Source: JALYNX01 sp963724825
GTDB lineage: Bacteria > Actinomycetota > Acidimicrobiia > Spongiisociales > ZC4RG35
Length of the DNA stretch: 64,000 nucleotides
NCBI GenBank assembly: GCA_963724825.1
Contig: CAVRWT010000015.1
Span: 1 to 64,000 of the forward strand
Direction of reading: 5' to 3'
This document shows positions 1 to 9,999 of this stretch, in pieces; the first letter of the stretch is position 1, and each line of letters starts with the position of its first letter. The notes under the pieces were generated by a model. That model saw only the letters and a list, made by a program, of their open reading frames with translations. It ran no database searches and was not told the DNA's origin. Both the position numbers and the translations under genes were made by a program.

Positions 1-1470
1 ACTCCTCCTTGGGATCGATGTAAAGGTTGAATAGCCACGGCGCCAGGCCCACGTCGGTGATCGTGGACATGTCCGTCCACAGCCATTGCGCCTTCTGTTC
101 GACGACCTTGACGTGAATCTTGTACTCGTACATGCGCATCGCCATCAGGTCGGCCTGCGCCCAGATGTACTTCTCCGCTTCGAAGCGGCCTTGTCGACGA
201 GCAGGAACGAAGTCTGGTCGATGCCGTCGATGTAGCGGTCGGTCGGGATCTTGCCGGCTGCCCCACCGAGCGCGAGCGAGGTGTTGAAGAGATCCATCAG
301 GATCGGATCGTCGCTGCTGTCGCGGCCGGGTTTGATCACGACCTTTTCCAGGCAGCACCGGGACACGTGCACGCCGCCTTCCCAGGGTGTCGTTGGGCAT
401 GCCGCGAATACGGTGCCGTAGCCGTCGGGGCGAGCTGCTGATCGGCCTGCTCGTCGCCGTCCATGCCAAACACTCGAAGGCGTTCCAGCACGCCCGCGTC
501 GGCAAGCGCTTGCATGATCTCGCCCACGCGCTCATCGACCGCGTCCTTGTACGGGTACTTGCCTGCGCTCTTGCCTTCGAACGCCTTGATGGTGCTTGTC
601 CGCATGCACCTTCATGAAGGCGTGCTCGAGGAAGAACGGCTTCGTCCCCTTTGCGAGCTCCTTGATCTTGGCGACCGTGAATTCCTTGAGGATGCGGTCG
701 GCTTCCGCGACCGCCTCGATGCTGTCGATCTTGCTGACTTCCTGGGTCGCGCCGCCTCTACGCCGCGAATCAGGGCCTCGCTCGGTCCGGCGGCGCGCAG
801 TTGCGCCAGCCGCTCTGGATTGAGCACGAGGTCCGGGTAACGGCGCTTGTCGAACGCCTGCGGCGACAGTTCCTTTTGCGCCGGGTAGTAGCCGAGACGG
901 GCGGTTGGAAGCCCCAGCTCCGTGCGGACGCATGCCTTGCGCCTCGCCCACGTGGCCGACTGGCCACAGCACGGTGGTGTAGCCCGAGTCGCTCAACAGT
1001 TTCGGCAGCGAGATCTCGTCCGCCCAAGGGTTCTTCTTCAGCTTGTCGCCTGCCAGGATGGGGCGTGTCAGGCCCGTGAATCCCCCGGCAGTCGGCCGGT
1101 GAGGATTGCCGAGCGGGTGGGCGTGCAGGTGGGCTGCGAATAGGCCGACGTCAGCTTCAGTCCTTCATAGGCCAGCCGGTCGATGTTCGGCGTGGAACGC
1201 CGATGGCGCGACGGGCCACCGGAGCAGGAGGATCGCCTGGACGGATGTCGTCGATCAGCGAACGACGTCGGCCTGGTTGACGCCTCGTCGCGCACTGGCG
1301 AGCTTGCGCTGCGCGGCCTGATCCTGCTCGGGGCGAGCGAGTGCCGGCTCCATGCTCTCGCTTGTGCGCACCGCTCTTGCCGACAGGACGCGCACGTAGG
1401 CAGGACCAACGCAGCACATGATCAAGGCCAGCGTGAGCAGTACAGCCCAGGCGCAGTTGTACAACTTCAT
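1..1470 (-). pseudogene. arylsulfatase, partial and frame-broken
   Basis: Formylglycine-dependent sulfatase, which hydrolyses sulfate esters. The active-site signature CTPTR followed by SAILTGR is near 1105-1127, just after TPNIDRLAYEG. Downstream pieces typical of the family are SDSGYTTVLWPVGHVGEA (near 950-1000), PFFLEHAFMKVHADKHH (near 600-650) and PTDRYIDGIDQTSFLL (near 200-250). The pieces lie in three frames, so at least five single-base shifts are needed. The ATG at 1470 opens a hydrophobic, signal-like segment (MKLYNCAWAVLLTLALIMC), suggesting export. The C-terminus runs off the window. I read the breaks as sequence errors, because the motifs are intact across them; true decay is the alternative. 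Confidence 0.75.
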
Positions 1471-1479
1471 AGCGATGCC

Positions 1480-2024
1480 CTCGCACTGGATGACCAACCG
1501 GCAAGCTATGCCGGCGGCGCAAGTGCCGCCATTGCCCTTTGGTGCCATAGCGCTCGCGGCCGATGCGCTCCAAGGCCGCCGCTGGTTGCAACCATTCGGG
1601 CGCACCCAGCGCAGCAAGCATCGTTTTGCAGCGTCTCGGCGGCGGTTGGTCGGACACGACCGCGTTCCCGTCCACGAACGCAGTGCCTGCGGCCTCGCTC
1701 AGCGTCGTGCGCACGAGGCGATTGATTGAATCCCGGGGACGACACATTCACGAATGTGGTCTGACCCTGGATGCGGTTCGGCGTCCGACAGCCGCGCAAG
1801 AAGGCGAGCGCTCGTTGGCCCTTCTCATCGACGCTGTCACCGCTGTCGCGGGATTCAACGACTGCGACCAAGAGCGTCCGCGCGAACGCCTCGGTGTGGA
1901 AAACCCAAACCGGATCGACGGCACCTGGTATGCAACGTGCTGACGACGCGCAAAGACCCGCCCCTCCGTGCGACACGACGAGCCTACGCCGAAGTGGGTT
2001 GCTGTTCGCACTTGACCCTGTCAC
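1480..2024 (-). other. possible frame-broken gene, unknown
   Basis: Upstream of the sulfatase on the same strand, two minus-strand frames each hold protein-like stretches: TPNIRQ-type text reading PNRIQGQTTFVNV near 1740-1780, and RDSINRLVRTTLSEAAGTAF near 1670-1735. They would join end to end with one base shift at about 1745. I recognise no family. It may be a short gene in front of the sulfatase, or only high-GC open frame. No ribosome site fixes a start. Confidence 0.2.
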
Positions 2025-2154
2025 GCAGCGGGACGGAGCAAGGGACCTCTCGATCGCCTGAGCCCTCCTTCGCTACTCGATCGCCGTGCAGCGAGGCGGA
2101 AAGAAAAGGGCCGCAGCGCTTCCGACGCCGGGCCCAAATCCCATGGAAGGGAGA

Positions 2155-2375
2155 GGAAGGAACCACTGCAATGCGAGACCATTGTGATCGCGCAGCGGAT
2201 GGCGTGTACCCCGCGGTTGCATCACCCACGTAACCCTGGTTGGAGAAAGAAAAAAGGCCGGCGGAACCCCGACCGGCCTGAATCCCGAACAACTGGAAGG
2301 AGACACAGCAATGACAGCAATGCAAAGCAGTGTGATCGTCCGGTGCGCGGCCGCATACCCCCCGGGTGAGTTGCC
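2155..2375 (+). repeat. imperfect tandem duplication with two short start sites
   Basis: Two stretches about 140 bases apart share a GGAAGGA ribosome-site-like sequence, an ATG region (GCAATG), TGTGATCG and a TACCCC(G/C)CGG block: about 2155-2225 and 2293-2365. Each would start a very short peptide (ATG 2171; ATG 2311 or 2320). The copies agree at roughly two thirds of positions. A minus-strand terminator lies between them. Function unknown; this may be a duplicated leader or a pair of small peptide genes. Confidence 0.35.
2242..2279 (-). terminator. rho-independent terminator
   Basis: On the minus strand the stem AGGCCGG/CCGGCCT (plus-strand 2255-2261 and 2273-2279, 11-base loop) is followed directly by a T-rich run (TTTTTTCTTTC). 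This is a canonical intrinsic terminator for minus-strand transcription arriving from the right. It may serve the Rieske/FAD gene, whose stop is about 440 bases upstream. Confidence 0.7.
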
Positions 2376-2500
2376 CAGCGATCTCCGTGCGAACGTGAGA
2401 TCCGTCACGCCTTGGGGACGTCATGCCCCCATCTGGTGGATTTGTGCTCTTGAAAAGCAGCGACGCGCTGCTCCATCGACCTGCAGATGAAGGCGGTGCC

Positions 2501-2761
2501 ATGAGCAACAAGGACTTCGTGCACGCCTACGACAGCGAGCCGGCCATCGACCGTACAACTGGGTTCCCGCGATTTGATCACTCGGCCTACACCTCGCCTG
2601 CACCCTGGGCAGCGAGCGAGCATTCGACATTTGATCAGCCGAGCCATGCGGTCGAGCGAATTCAGGTACGCAGGACGCAACGAGAAAACAGGTACGCGAT
2701 CATGACCGTGCTGCTTGCGGTCACTGCCGTCTCCACGGCCATCGTGGCGGCGTTTCACTGA
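2501..2761 (+). CDS. small tail-anchored membrane protein, unknown
   Basis: An 86-residue frame starting MSNKDFVHAYDSEPA, with GAAGG about 8 bases before the ATG at 2501. Residues 1-60 are polar; the last 20 or so (IMTVLLAVTAVSTAIVAAF) form one membrane segment after a basic stretch (RRTQREN), so the protein is probably anchored by its C-terminus with the N-terminus in the cytoplasm. It is one of the few frames in this part of the window that needs no correction. Its 3' end overlaps that of the opposing Rieske/FAD gene. No family recognised. Confidence 0.45.
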   Translation: MSNKDFVHAYDSEPAIDRTTGFPRFDHSAYTSPAPWAASEHSTFDQPSHAVERIQVRRTQRENRYAIMTVLLAVTAVSTAIVAAFH

Positions 2762-4325
2762 CGAACGCGTTCGCACGCGGCGCCATCGTCGACGCGGCAT
2801 TGCCCTCCATCGTCCTCTCCTCCATCAAGCTATCGCTATCGCGGGAACATCGAAGGCGATCGGCGAGGAGCACCGCCTCGCGCTTCGGATATCGCAGCAC
2901 GCAGTCACGCGCTGCGATGTCACCGTCGATCTCCAAGTCGTCCCAGGCTTCGGCGTGGCCCACGTAGTTGATCGGGACGTCATAGTGCTGGCTCCAGAAA
3001 AACGGTACGGCGACGAACTTCTCCCGACCGCCGAGCATGTTCAGGGCCGCGGTCTGGCCCTGGCGCTGCGCGACCACCCAGTGTTCGATGCGGAGCCGTG
3101 CCGGTGTGAGGATCGGGCCAGCGCGCGATGTCGCCCGCCGCGAAGATGCCGGTGCGCCGTTTCCAGGGTTCTAGTTGATCGCCAAGCACGTCGTGCTCGA
3201 TCAGCAGGCGCGCGTGTTCGGCCAGCGCCAGCGACGGTCGGACGCCGACGCCCGACCACCAGGTTCTGGCACCACGTCGCCGTCGTCCCGTTAGAGCGTC
3301 ACCCGCCGGCGTCGATCGCCGCGCCGTATCCTCCAGGGGAACATCACACCGTGCTCCTCGTGGAGGTTGCGCACGAACCCACCCATCGTCGTGCCGAGTA
3401 TCCGCTCATTCGGCCGCGTCGGGTGCCACCACATGTACTTGTAGACCGCGTGCGCGCAATGACGCCGCCACCTCGAGACCGATGAAACTCGCTCCGAGGA
3501 CGACCGCGTGACGAGCTGTCGCGGCACCGGCGTGAGGATCGCCCGGCTGTCATCCAGCGTCCGCAGGGTGTGTACGTGCGCGAGGTCCATCCCTGGCACC
3601 GTCAGTCGCACCGGTTCCGCGCCGGTCGCGAGGAGCAGCCGGTCGTAGGCGGCCCTGCTTCCATCGCCGAGCGCAACCTCGCGTCCGCGCACGTCGATCT
3701 CGGTGACGACTGTCCTCAGTCGCAAGTCGATGTTCTGCTCGGCGTAGAAGTCGTCGCCGCGCAATGGGATCCAATCCTCCGACGCGGGCCTTCTCCGGCC
3801 AGGTAGTCCTTGGAGAGGTTGGGCCTGTCCACGGGTGCCGCATCGTCGTCGCTCAGCATGACCACGCTGCCCTGGAAATGCTGACGACGCAGCATCTCCG
3901 CGGCGGCGAAACCGGCTGCCACCGCCACCGATGATCACGATCCGCTGTGACGACGCGGAGCTCGGTGCAACACGCGCAGCCCGTGCCGGAGCCGACTTTC
4001 CCGCGCACGAAGACTTTGTCGTCGACGAGCTCGGTCGACCAGCACGCGACGGGACTCAGCGCCGGCGCATGCAACGCTTCCCCCGTCTTCAGACTGAAGC
4101 AGGCGTGATGCCACGGGCAGCGTACGGTTTCGTCAACCATCAGCCCGTCCGCGAGCGGACCGCCATAGTGCGTGCAGGTGGCGCCGATCGCGAAGAATGC
4201 GTTGCTGCGCCGCGCAAGCAGCAACAGCGCGCCCATAGACGCCAGCAGCATCCATCGGCAACCGTGTCGGTTGCGACACCCAGTGTCAGATCGGGACCGG
4301 TCACTTCGGGGTTGTTGCTGGCCAT
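2721..4325 (-). pseudogene. Rieske-domain FAD/NAD(P) oxidoreductase, frame-broken
   Basis: A fusion of an N-terminal Rieske [2Fe-2S] domain and a pyridine-nucleotide disulfide-type ferredoxin reductase (AIF-like architecture), which would pass electrons from NAD(P)H through FAD. From the ATG at 4325 (MASNNPEVTG) come the Rieske ligands CTHYGG (near 4160-4176) and CPWHHACF (near 4096-4119). Then follow an IIGGGG dinucleotide-binding loop near 3930, DRPNLSKDYLAGE near 3800, YDRLLLATGAEP near 3630, and GIFAAGDIARWPDP near 3130, which is the second FAD motif. The C-terminal part has FFWSQHYDVPINYVG. At least six frame switches are needed. The family assignment is secure; the exact ends are not. 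The listed end is the stop of the last coherent frame. Confidence 0.75.
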
Positions 4326-4467
4326 ATCAGTTCTCCGTTGCTGTGCAACCCTGCCGAAGGATGACGAACCGAGTTGGCGCAGTCAACGGGGAGCAGCGAT
4401 TCGGCTGAACAAACCGCTGTGATGCAGCGATCCAGTGTTGTTTGAGGAACCGTGCCGCAACAGTCAC
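4326..4467. other. intergenic stretch
   Basis: Presumed upstream region of the minus-strand Rieske/FAD gene, separating it from the small lipoprotein gene. I see no coding frame that makes sense in either direction and no clear promoter. Confidence 0.4.
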
Positions 4468-4490
4468 CTAAGAAAGAATGAAGGTGACCT
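4461..4490. repeat. GTCACC/GGTGAC dyad, copy 1
   Basis: GTCACC at 4463-4468 and GGTGAC at 4483-4488, inside a roughly 36-base block that resembles the block at 5863-5892 (AGTCACC, then TA and GAA, then GGTGACCTC in both). It overlaps the end of the small lipoprotein frame. Role unknown. Confidence 0.4.
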
Positions 4491-4648
4491 CAAATTGGAC
4501 ATCGCGAGTGGAAGGCGGGTACACCGAAGCTGCTGGCATTTCACCTCGATTGTCTTGATAAGTCCCGGAGTTCGTGCTGGCACACGCGTACAACGCAAGC
4601 ACTGCGACAGCACATAGCGCCCGCCTTGAGTATCGATCGGATCATCAT
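4468..4648 (-). pseudogene. small lipoprotein, one frameshift
   Basis: Starting from ATG 4648 the frame reads MMIRSILK; one base shift in a GGCGGG run near 4620 then gives RALCAVAVLALYACASTNS, a signal peptide with lipobox LYAC. A short mature part follows, containing TYQDNRGEMPAASVYPP and ending at the TAG at 4468. The whole product would be about 60 residues and exported to the membrane as a lipoprotein. No family recognised. The stop codon falls inside the first copy of the GTCACC/GGTGAC dyad. Confidence 0.4.
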
Positions 4649-4810
4649 CTGCTCCATCAAGAGATGGCGCCGCAGCGCCGGTACTGAGCAGCGGCAATCC
4701 CCATACCTAGAATCTGTAGGACGACGCCCCGTTCGACCAGCGATGCAGATCGCCGCCCTCGCCTATCGGGCCGCAACCAGTGATACCTGGACAAGGTCTA
4801 TCCAGTGTCC

Positions 4811-5103
4811 CTATCGCTTGGCCTTGTCGCGACCGGCTTTCTCGGCTTCGGCAAGTTCCTGGGGGCTTCGCGCGGGCCCTTGGGCTTGGCCTTTTGCGCC
4901 GCTTCGTCCACTTTGCCGGCCTTGACGAACGCTTCTTGCGCCTTGTCATAGCGGCGTGCGGCGGTGTAGTTGCCTTCGCCTTGCATCGGCGGGTCGTTCT
5001 CGACGGACTGCCCCGGCTTTGTTGTCCTTGGCGCTTCTTCGCTTCCCACCGATTGATCGGCTGGCGGCTCTGCCAGTGGCCGGGGCACAGCTCTGCGTTT
5101 CAT
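4811..5103 (-). CDS. conserved small hydrophilic protein, one frameshift
   Basis: Starts at ATG 5103 (MKRRAVPRPLAEPPADQS) behind a clear AAGGAG ribosome site. The centre has the conserved stretch MQGEGNYTAARRYDKAQEAF, followed by VKAGKVDEAAQKAKP; I recall this pattern from small uncharacterised proteins of beta- and gammaproteobacteria. As printed, the C-terminus becomes Pro/Arg-rich nonsense. Removing one base from the five-G run at 4861-4865 restores QELAEAEKAGRDKAKR and a stop at 4811. This is the clearest proof that the breaks in this part of the window are homopolymer sequencing errors. Function unknown; probably cytoplasmic. Confidence 0.65.
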
Positions 5104-5326
5104 GAACATCTCCTTTTCTCGCGAATCGGGCATGACGCACGCCTCGCAGCAACGGACGTGCCCATTCACATAGCGGGCGCAAACTCAAAGGCACGATGCA
5201 TTCCGACGGCCTGGACGCTCTGCGTCTGATGGACCACCCTTCGAATCGGGGGATCTCCTCGCGAGAAGCCGGCTCTACATTGCCGATGGCCCGCCGCGCG
5301 TTAGATCCTCCTTACCGCGGCGAGCT

Positions 5327-5361
5327 GAGGGGCCTGTGATGGAAACATCACCAGGCCTCTC
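5327..5361. terminator. strong stem-loop with GAAA loop
   Basis: GAGGGGCCTG-TGATG pairs with CATCA-CCAGGCCTCTC around a GAAA loop, with one or two bulged bases. It lies about 100 bases beyond the 3' end of the minus-strand small gene at 5460-5748, but has no T run on that strand; on the plus strand a weak T-rich stretch follows. It is the only structure I see in the gene-free stretch 5104-5459. Confidence 0.4.
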
Positions 5362-5459
5362 TTGCTTTCAGTGCATGTCGCAAGCCCGCAGCTGCACTTT
5401 TCTTGCCTTGGCGGTGTGCATCGCAGCCCACTGCGCTTGACCCACATTCGACAGGGGAC

Positions 5460-5748
5460 CTACTGCCGCGTCACCACCACTGGTCGCTTGTTTGCCTCGA
5501 GGCGCGCGGTCACGATGTCTTTCTTGCATTGCTCGCGAGCCTGGCGCTCCGAGAGGAGCTCGCACTGCGCGAGCCGTTCGGACAAGTCGGCCTCGGCACC
5601 AGCCACTCAGCCGGCGACGCGCCGAGGAAGGTCAGGACCAAGGCCGCGACAATGCCGCCGACGCAGTGTTGCTGCGGCGCAGCGCCACGGCGAGGCGCTC
5701 ACTCGGATCGAGCAGGTGCTCGGGTTGTCGCACGATGAGTCGCTTCAT
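5460..5748 (-). pseudogene. small membrane or periplasmic protein, frame-broken
   Basis: Three frames join into one small protein: MKRLIVRQPEHLLDPSERLA from ATG 5748 (a G-rich stretch 6-11 bases upstream could be the ribosome site), then GGIVAALVLTFLGAS as a hydrophobic signal or membrane segment, then ERLAQCELLSERQAREQCKK and TARLEANKRPVVVTRQ ending at the TAG at 5460. Two base shifts are needed. The two Cys residues and the charged C-terminal part suggest a periplasmic domain. No family recognised. Confidence 0.45.
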
Positions 5749-5862
5749 GATGTGCCCCCTTCGGTACGCGCAGAGGCAAAGGCTGTCGCGCGCACCGTGG
5801 CTCGCAGCATCCTGCGAAGAGCAGACGAACCGAGGTAAATATTTCCCAAGTCCGCACAGCAA

Positions 5863-5892
5863 TAGTCACCCCTAGAACAAGGCGGTGACCTC
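5863..5892. repeat. GTCACC/GGTGAC dyad, copy 2
   Basis: GTCACC at 5865-5870 and GGTGAC at 5884-5889, with half-site spacing one base shorter than in the copy at 4461-4490. Flanks are also similar (A(A/C)AGTCACC and GGTGACCTC(T/A)AA). In both copies a minus-strand TAG stop sits in the middle of the element. Confidence 0.4.
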
Positions 5893-5947
5893 TAACCTTC
5901 GGTGCATGTGTGACGTGCCGCTCATCTGCGCGGCGCGTTCGAAGCAA

Positions 5948-5977
5948 AGGAGGTGGTCGCGTTCGTCGCCACCTCCT
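5948..5977. other. hairpin, 9-bp perfect stem
   Basis: AGGAGGTGG (5948-5956) pairs perfectly with CCACCTCCT (5969-5977) around a 12-base loop. One arm contains a strong Shine-Dalgarno-like sequence that the other arm would sequester. The minus strand has only a weak T run after it, so a terminator is possible but not shown. Confidence 0.35.
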
Positions 5978-6163
5978 CTTGCAGAAAAAGCGGCGCCGGC
6001 GACAGGGTCTGCTGCGAGCGAACACTGAAGCGGGTACCTCCTGGCGGGCCGTCTCCAGTACCGGCTCGACTCAACGCGGAACTTGACGCCGACCGGAGCG
6101 GACGGCCTGCCCTGCCGAGTCGCCGGCAATCGGACCGCTTTCAACTGCGCGCTAAACATCCTC

Positions 6164-6480
6164 ATGAACATTTGCGTCGCTGGCACCAGCGGCTATATCG
6201 GTGGCTCTGTCGCCATGGGTCAGTCTCGCGGCCGGACACCGCGAGCGTGGCCTGTCGCGTAGCCCCTCGGAAGCCGAGCGCTTGGCGAGCCGCGGCGTCG
6301 AACCCGTGCTCGGCAGCATGGACGATGCCGACGTGCTGACCCGCAAAGCACGTGCCACCGACGGCGTGATCAACGCCGCAAGCGTGGACCATGTGGAAGG
6401 AAGCGACGTTGATGGACGGCACCGAAGGCCTGCAGCGCGATGGCGAGTCCGTAGACGGTTTACCGGGTGCAGCAGGGCAG
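6164..6480 (+). pseudogene. NAD(P)-binding Rossmann protein, truncated remnant
   Basis: Begins MNICVAGTSGYIGGSVA, the Gly-rich loop of NmrA/epimerase-type Rossmann proteins. After a frame switch it continues SPSEAERLASRGVEPVLGSM and VLTRKARATDGVINAASVDH, both usual for this family within the first 100 residues. Beyond about 6480 no further family sequence is visible, although these proteins normally have some 200 more residues. I therefore call it a remnant rather than only an error-damaged gene. The true right end is uncertain. Confidence 0.5.
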
Positions 6481-6754
6481 CCTGGTGGCTATAAACGCGA
6501 ACGCGAGTCAAACGAAGCATTGCCTAACCTGGAGTTCAGCCTCAAGCAACAGGCTAAGTCTCAGACGACTGTGCTCCAGACCGAGGCCAAGAACCGACAG
6601 GCGCTTCCAAGTTGACCAGCTCATCATCGCCTTCGAACGGCAAGCCCCACCTCCGGCTGTTTCGATAAAGGCCGGCCTGCGTTGCGCCGCGCTATAACCG
6701 CGTGCTACCTTGCGCCTTTCAGTTCGAGCGTCAAAGAACTAGCTTCAGGAAGCC

Positions 6755-8754
6755 ATGGCGCAGAAGGTAGTCGTTCTCGGCGGCGGAATCGCTGGACTCA
6801 GTGCTGCCCACGAGCTGGTCGAGCGCGGATTCGACGTCGAAGTGTACGAAGCCCTGTCGATCCCCGGGGGCAAGGCCCGCAGCATCCCCGTTCCGGGCAG
6901 CGGGACGCCCGGACCGAACGGCATGCGCAAGGACCTGCCCGGCGAGCATGGGTTCCGGTTCTTCCCGCGCTTCTACTCGCATGTCACCGACACGATGAAG
7001 CGCATACCGTTCGGGACCGATCGAACGGTTTTCGACAACCTCGTCGACACCACCCGTGTGCAGCTTGCGCGCTTCGATCGCCCGCCGATCGAGCTCATCT
7101 GCCGATCGCCGAGGGCGCTGGGCGACGTCAGGGTCCTGCTCGGCGACCTGGGCCTACTGTACCGCGGAGAATTGGAGCTCTCCCACGACGAGATCGCCTT
7201 CTTCGCGTCGCGCATCTGGCAGATCGTCACGTCCTGCTCCGAGCGCCGACTGAACGAATACGAAAAGATCGGCTGGTGGGAGTTCATCGGGGCCGCCGAG
7301 CGTTCAGCCGGCTATCAAGAACCTTGCTGGGGCACGGGATCACCCGGTCCCTGGTCGCGGCCAAGGCGGAGCTCGCCAGCACCAAGACCATCGGCGACAT
7401 CTTCGTGCAGCTCCTGTTCGATATCGTCGAGCCGGGGCCGAGCAGCGATCGGGTGCTCAACGGACCTACTAATGACGTGTGGATCCTGCCGTGGGTCGAG
7501 TACCTGGTCGCGCGGGGTGTGCGCTACCACCTCGACGCGCGGGTCACGGGGATCACCTGCGCGCAAGGGCGCATTCAAGACATCATCGTGCAGCGGGAAT
7601 CAGACCTTGCAGAGGGTTGCGGGCGATTACTATGTCTGCGCGCTGCCCGTGGAGGACCTGGTGCCGCTGCTCACGCCGAGCATGCTTTCGGCCGATCCCT
7701 CGCTGGCGAACCTGCGCCAGCTGGAGCAGGCCACCTCCTGGATGAATGGCATCCAGATCTTCCTGACCGAGGATGTCGATCTCACGCACGGGCACACCAT
7801 CTATGTCGATTCACCTTGGGCACTCACCTCCGTCTCGCAGACACAATTTTGGAACGGTATCGATTTGAGCCAGTACGGCCAAGCGGCGGCGTAAAGGCAT
7901 CCATCTCCGTGGATATCTCCGAGTGGAAGCAGAAGGGCCTCAACGGCAAGACCGCCAAGGAATGCACCCCCGAGGAGCTGACCTGGGAGGTCTGGGAGCA
8001 GCTCAAGCGGAGTCTCAATCACGGCGGCACCACGGTGCTCAAGGACGACTACGTCTACGAGTGGTTCCTCGATCCGTCGCTGCAGTTCGCGGGAGGGTGC
8101 CGGATACGAACGAGGAGCCCCTGCTGGTAAATCTCGTCAACACCTGGGCACTGCGGCCCGAAGCCGTCACGCGGATCCCGAACCTGTTCCTTGCCGCAGA
8201 TTACGTCGCACCTACACCGACCTCGCCACCATGGAGGCCGGCAACGAAGGCGGCCCGTCGTGCGGTCAACGGGATCCTCGAGGCGCGGGCGGTGAAATTG
8301 CCGGCGCCGTGCGAGCTTGGAAGCTGCACGAACCGGAAATCTTCGCACCCTGGCGCGCGATGGACCTGGCGCGGTACCAGCAGGGCTTGCCCTGGGACGA
8401 TACGCTCGTCGTGATGGGGCTGGCGATGCTGGACCTGGGGCAGGAGGCGGTCTATGCCTTAGAGCGCAGAGTCGAATCGAGGCGCGACATCCTGGGCGCG
8501 GCCGGCGCGCAGCCCGCAGCGATCAAGGAACTGATCTTTCCCCTGACCGGTGGCGTCTCGCGCGGCAGCTCTTCCGAGCTGGGACAGACCACGATGGCGC
8601 TGATCCAGAAAACGGCGCAGCTCATTGCCGCGCGGGTCGCGGAAGCGGAGGCTGCAGCACGCGGGCTCGGCAGGACAAGTCGGTGCAGGCCGTGGGCCCG
8701 GCGCCGTCGGGACCGCGACTCACGCTCCCGCGCGAGCAGGGCGAGGCAAAGTGA
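6755..8754 (+). pseudogene. phytoene-desaturase-like FAD oxidoreductase, frame-broken
   Basis: Starts at ATG 6755 with AGGA just upstream. MAQKVVVLGGGIAGLSAAHE is a textbook FAD-binding loop, followed by PGGKARS and PGEHGFRFFPRFYSHVTDTM, typical of amine-oxidase/carotenoid-desaturase-type flavoproteins. Later pieces in other frames are DVWILPWVEYLVARGVRY, DYYVCALPVEDLVPLL, LVNTWALRPEAVTRIPNLFL (a C-terminal FAD contact) and a helical extension ending PSGPRLTLPREQGEAK at 8754. About six base shifts restore one protein of some 665 residues, longer than a plain desaturase. Substrate unknown. It heads a plus-strand cluster with a shell protein and a prenyl synthase, so a terpenoid substrate is a fair guess only. 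Confidence 0.7.
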
Positions 8755-9167
8755 GGATCCTGTCCCGGTGAGGTTCCGGACCCGGCTTCAGAGGTTACTC
8801 ACGACGAAAACGCCAGGATACGACACCATCGTGACCTAGCGGGGTCACCTCCATGGCAGCGGAATACCTACGGGACTTGACGGGAGTAGGTGCCAGTGCC
8901 ATAAATGCCCTCCCAGCTGCCTGAGTGCCTGCCCGCTGTCGGCGGTGGAGCGCGCTGTCGAGGTTGACCCCGAGAGCTGATCGGCCAACGAGTGCACTGA
9001 GATGCTACCGACGGAGCCGCGCGAGTCCTTGCCGCTGGTTTGGGAACTGGCCGGGGATTGTTCGGCAGTTCTGGAGCAACTCGCGGTAAGCACGCCGCTC
9101 GATCTTAGCGTGGTGGGTCCGCTCTGGGGGCGGGCCGCGGCTGGTGGCCCGAACTGAGGGCTCGCCG
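8755..9167 (+). other. gene gap with a possible small broken gene
   Basis: A frame from ATG 8853 reads MAAEYLRDLTGVGASAINAL, and a second from 9002 reads MLPTEPRESLPLVWELAG and ends at 9157, 10 bases before the next gene. Joined by base shifts they could be one protein of about 100 residues. Nothing recognisable, and no firm evidence that it is translated. Confidence 0.25.
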
Positions 9168-9903
9168 ATGCCCTATTTCCAGCGCAAACCCATCGAGGAA
9201 CTGATCGACACGGTTCGATCGATCGTTCCGATCCCCGGGCTGCCCTCGCGTGGGCCTGCGCCCGGCATACGGGCAACCGCAGGCAGCCTCCCGATCAGCC
9301 CCCCCGCGGCGATAACTGGAATCGTCGAGCAGGCCACCGCGGTGCTTGCATCGGTGCGGCCACGTAGCAGCACCGGTCTTTCTACCGGTTCGCGTGCAGG
9401 CTCCGTCGCGCCGACGCAAACTACCCAGATCAGTCAACTCCAGGAGCAGGTCAACGAGTTGATCGGGCGGGTCGTTGCGCTGGCTGCCGCGCCGCCGGGC
9501 CTCGGAGGCCGCTGCGCCGCCGTCCACGATCTTTCCTCGCGCAGGCGCCGCCTTCCGGCAGCGGCAGACCTCGTCGTTGAGCCGGCGCCGGTGCTTTCGC
9601 CGCCGGGGCCGGTCGCGCCGGGAGGCACGGCGCACATCAGGATCTCGCTGATAAACGAAGACGAGCAGCCCGCGCAGATCGTGTTCTTCAGCACTGGCCT
9701 GATCGGCGCGGACGGGGAGCAGCATCCCGCCCGAACGCGTTTCGTTCCAGCCGCGGGAGCTGATGCTCTCAGCAGGGAAGACCGGTGAAGTGATTGTCCG
9801 CGTGGTCATCCCGGCGAAGAGTCGCTGCGGCGTCTATTCCGGGTTGATCAGAGCATCGAGCCTCGATTACCTGCACGCGGTGCTGGTGGTTCAAGTGGAA
9901 TAA
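9168..9903 (+). CDS. unknown protein with C-terminal beta-rich domain, one frameshift
   Basis: ATG 9168 (MPYFQRKPIEELIDTVRSIV). Residues 1-25 look helical. Residues 30-95 are Pro/Ser/Thr/Ala-rich and probably disordered, then there is a short coiled-coil-like helix (QLQEQVNELIGRVVALA). Residues 145 onward resemble an immunoglobulin-like sandwich (APGGTAHIRISLINEDEQPA). As printed the frame fails near 9725; one base shift restores ERVSFQPRELMLSAGKTGEV and VVIPAKSRCGVYSGLIRAS, ending HAVLVVQVE at the TAA at 9903. It lies 96 bases before the shell-protein gene. The flexible linker and domain layout would suit a protein that docks on or in the shell, but that is inference. No family recognised. 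Confidence 0.55.
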
Positions 9904-9999
9904 CAGCAAGTCTCAGGCGGGCGGCCGTGACCGTCCCACAGCCGACAGGGCCGTGATCGCAACGGCCGATCCGGCCAGTACTCAGAGGGAGAGAGACCG

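Larger units (their letters stand above)
5749..6163. other. 415 bases without a recognisable gene
   Basis: Minus-strand frames run through this stretch, one ending HRRLEVTALF at 5872, but none resembles a known protein. It holds the second GTCACC/GGTGAC dyad and the GGAGGTGG hairpin. It may contain another small frame-broken gene. Confidence 0.3.
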
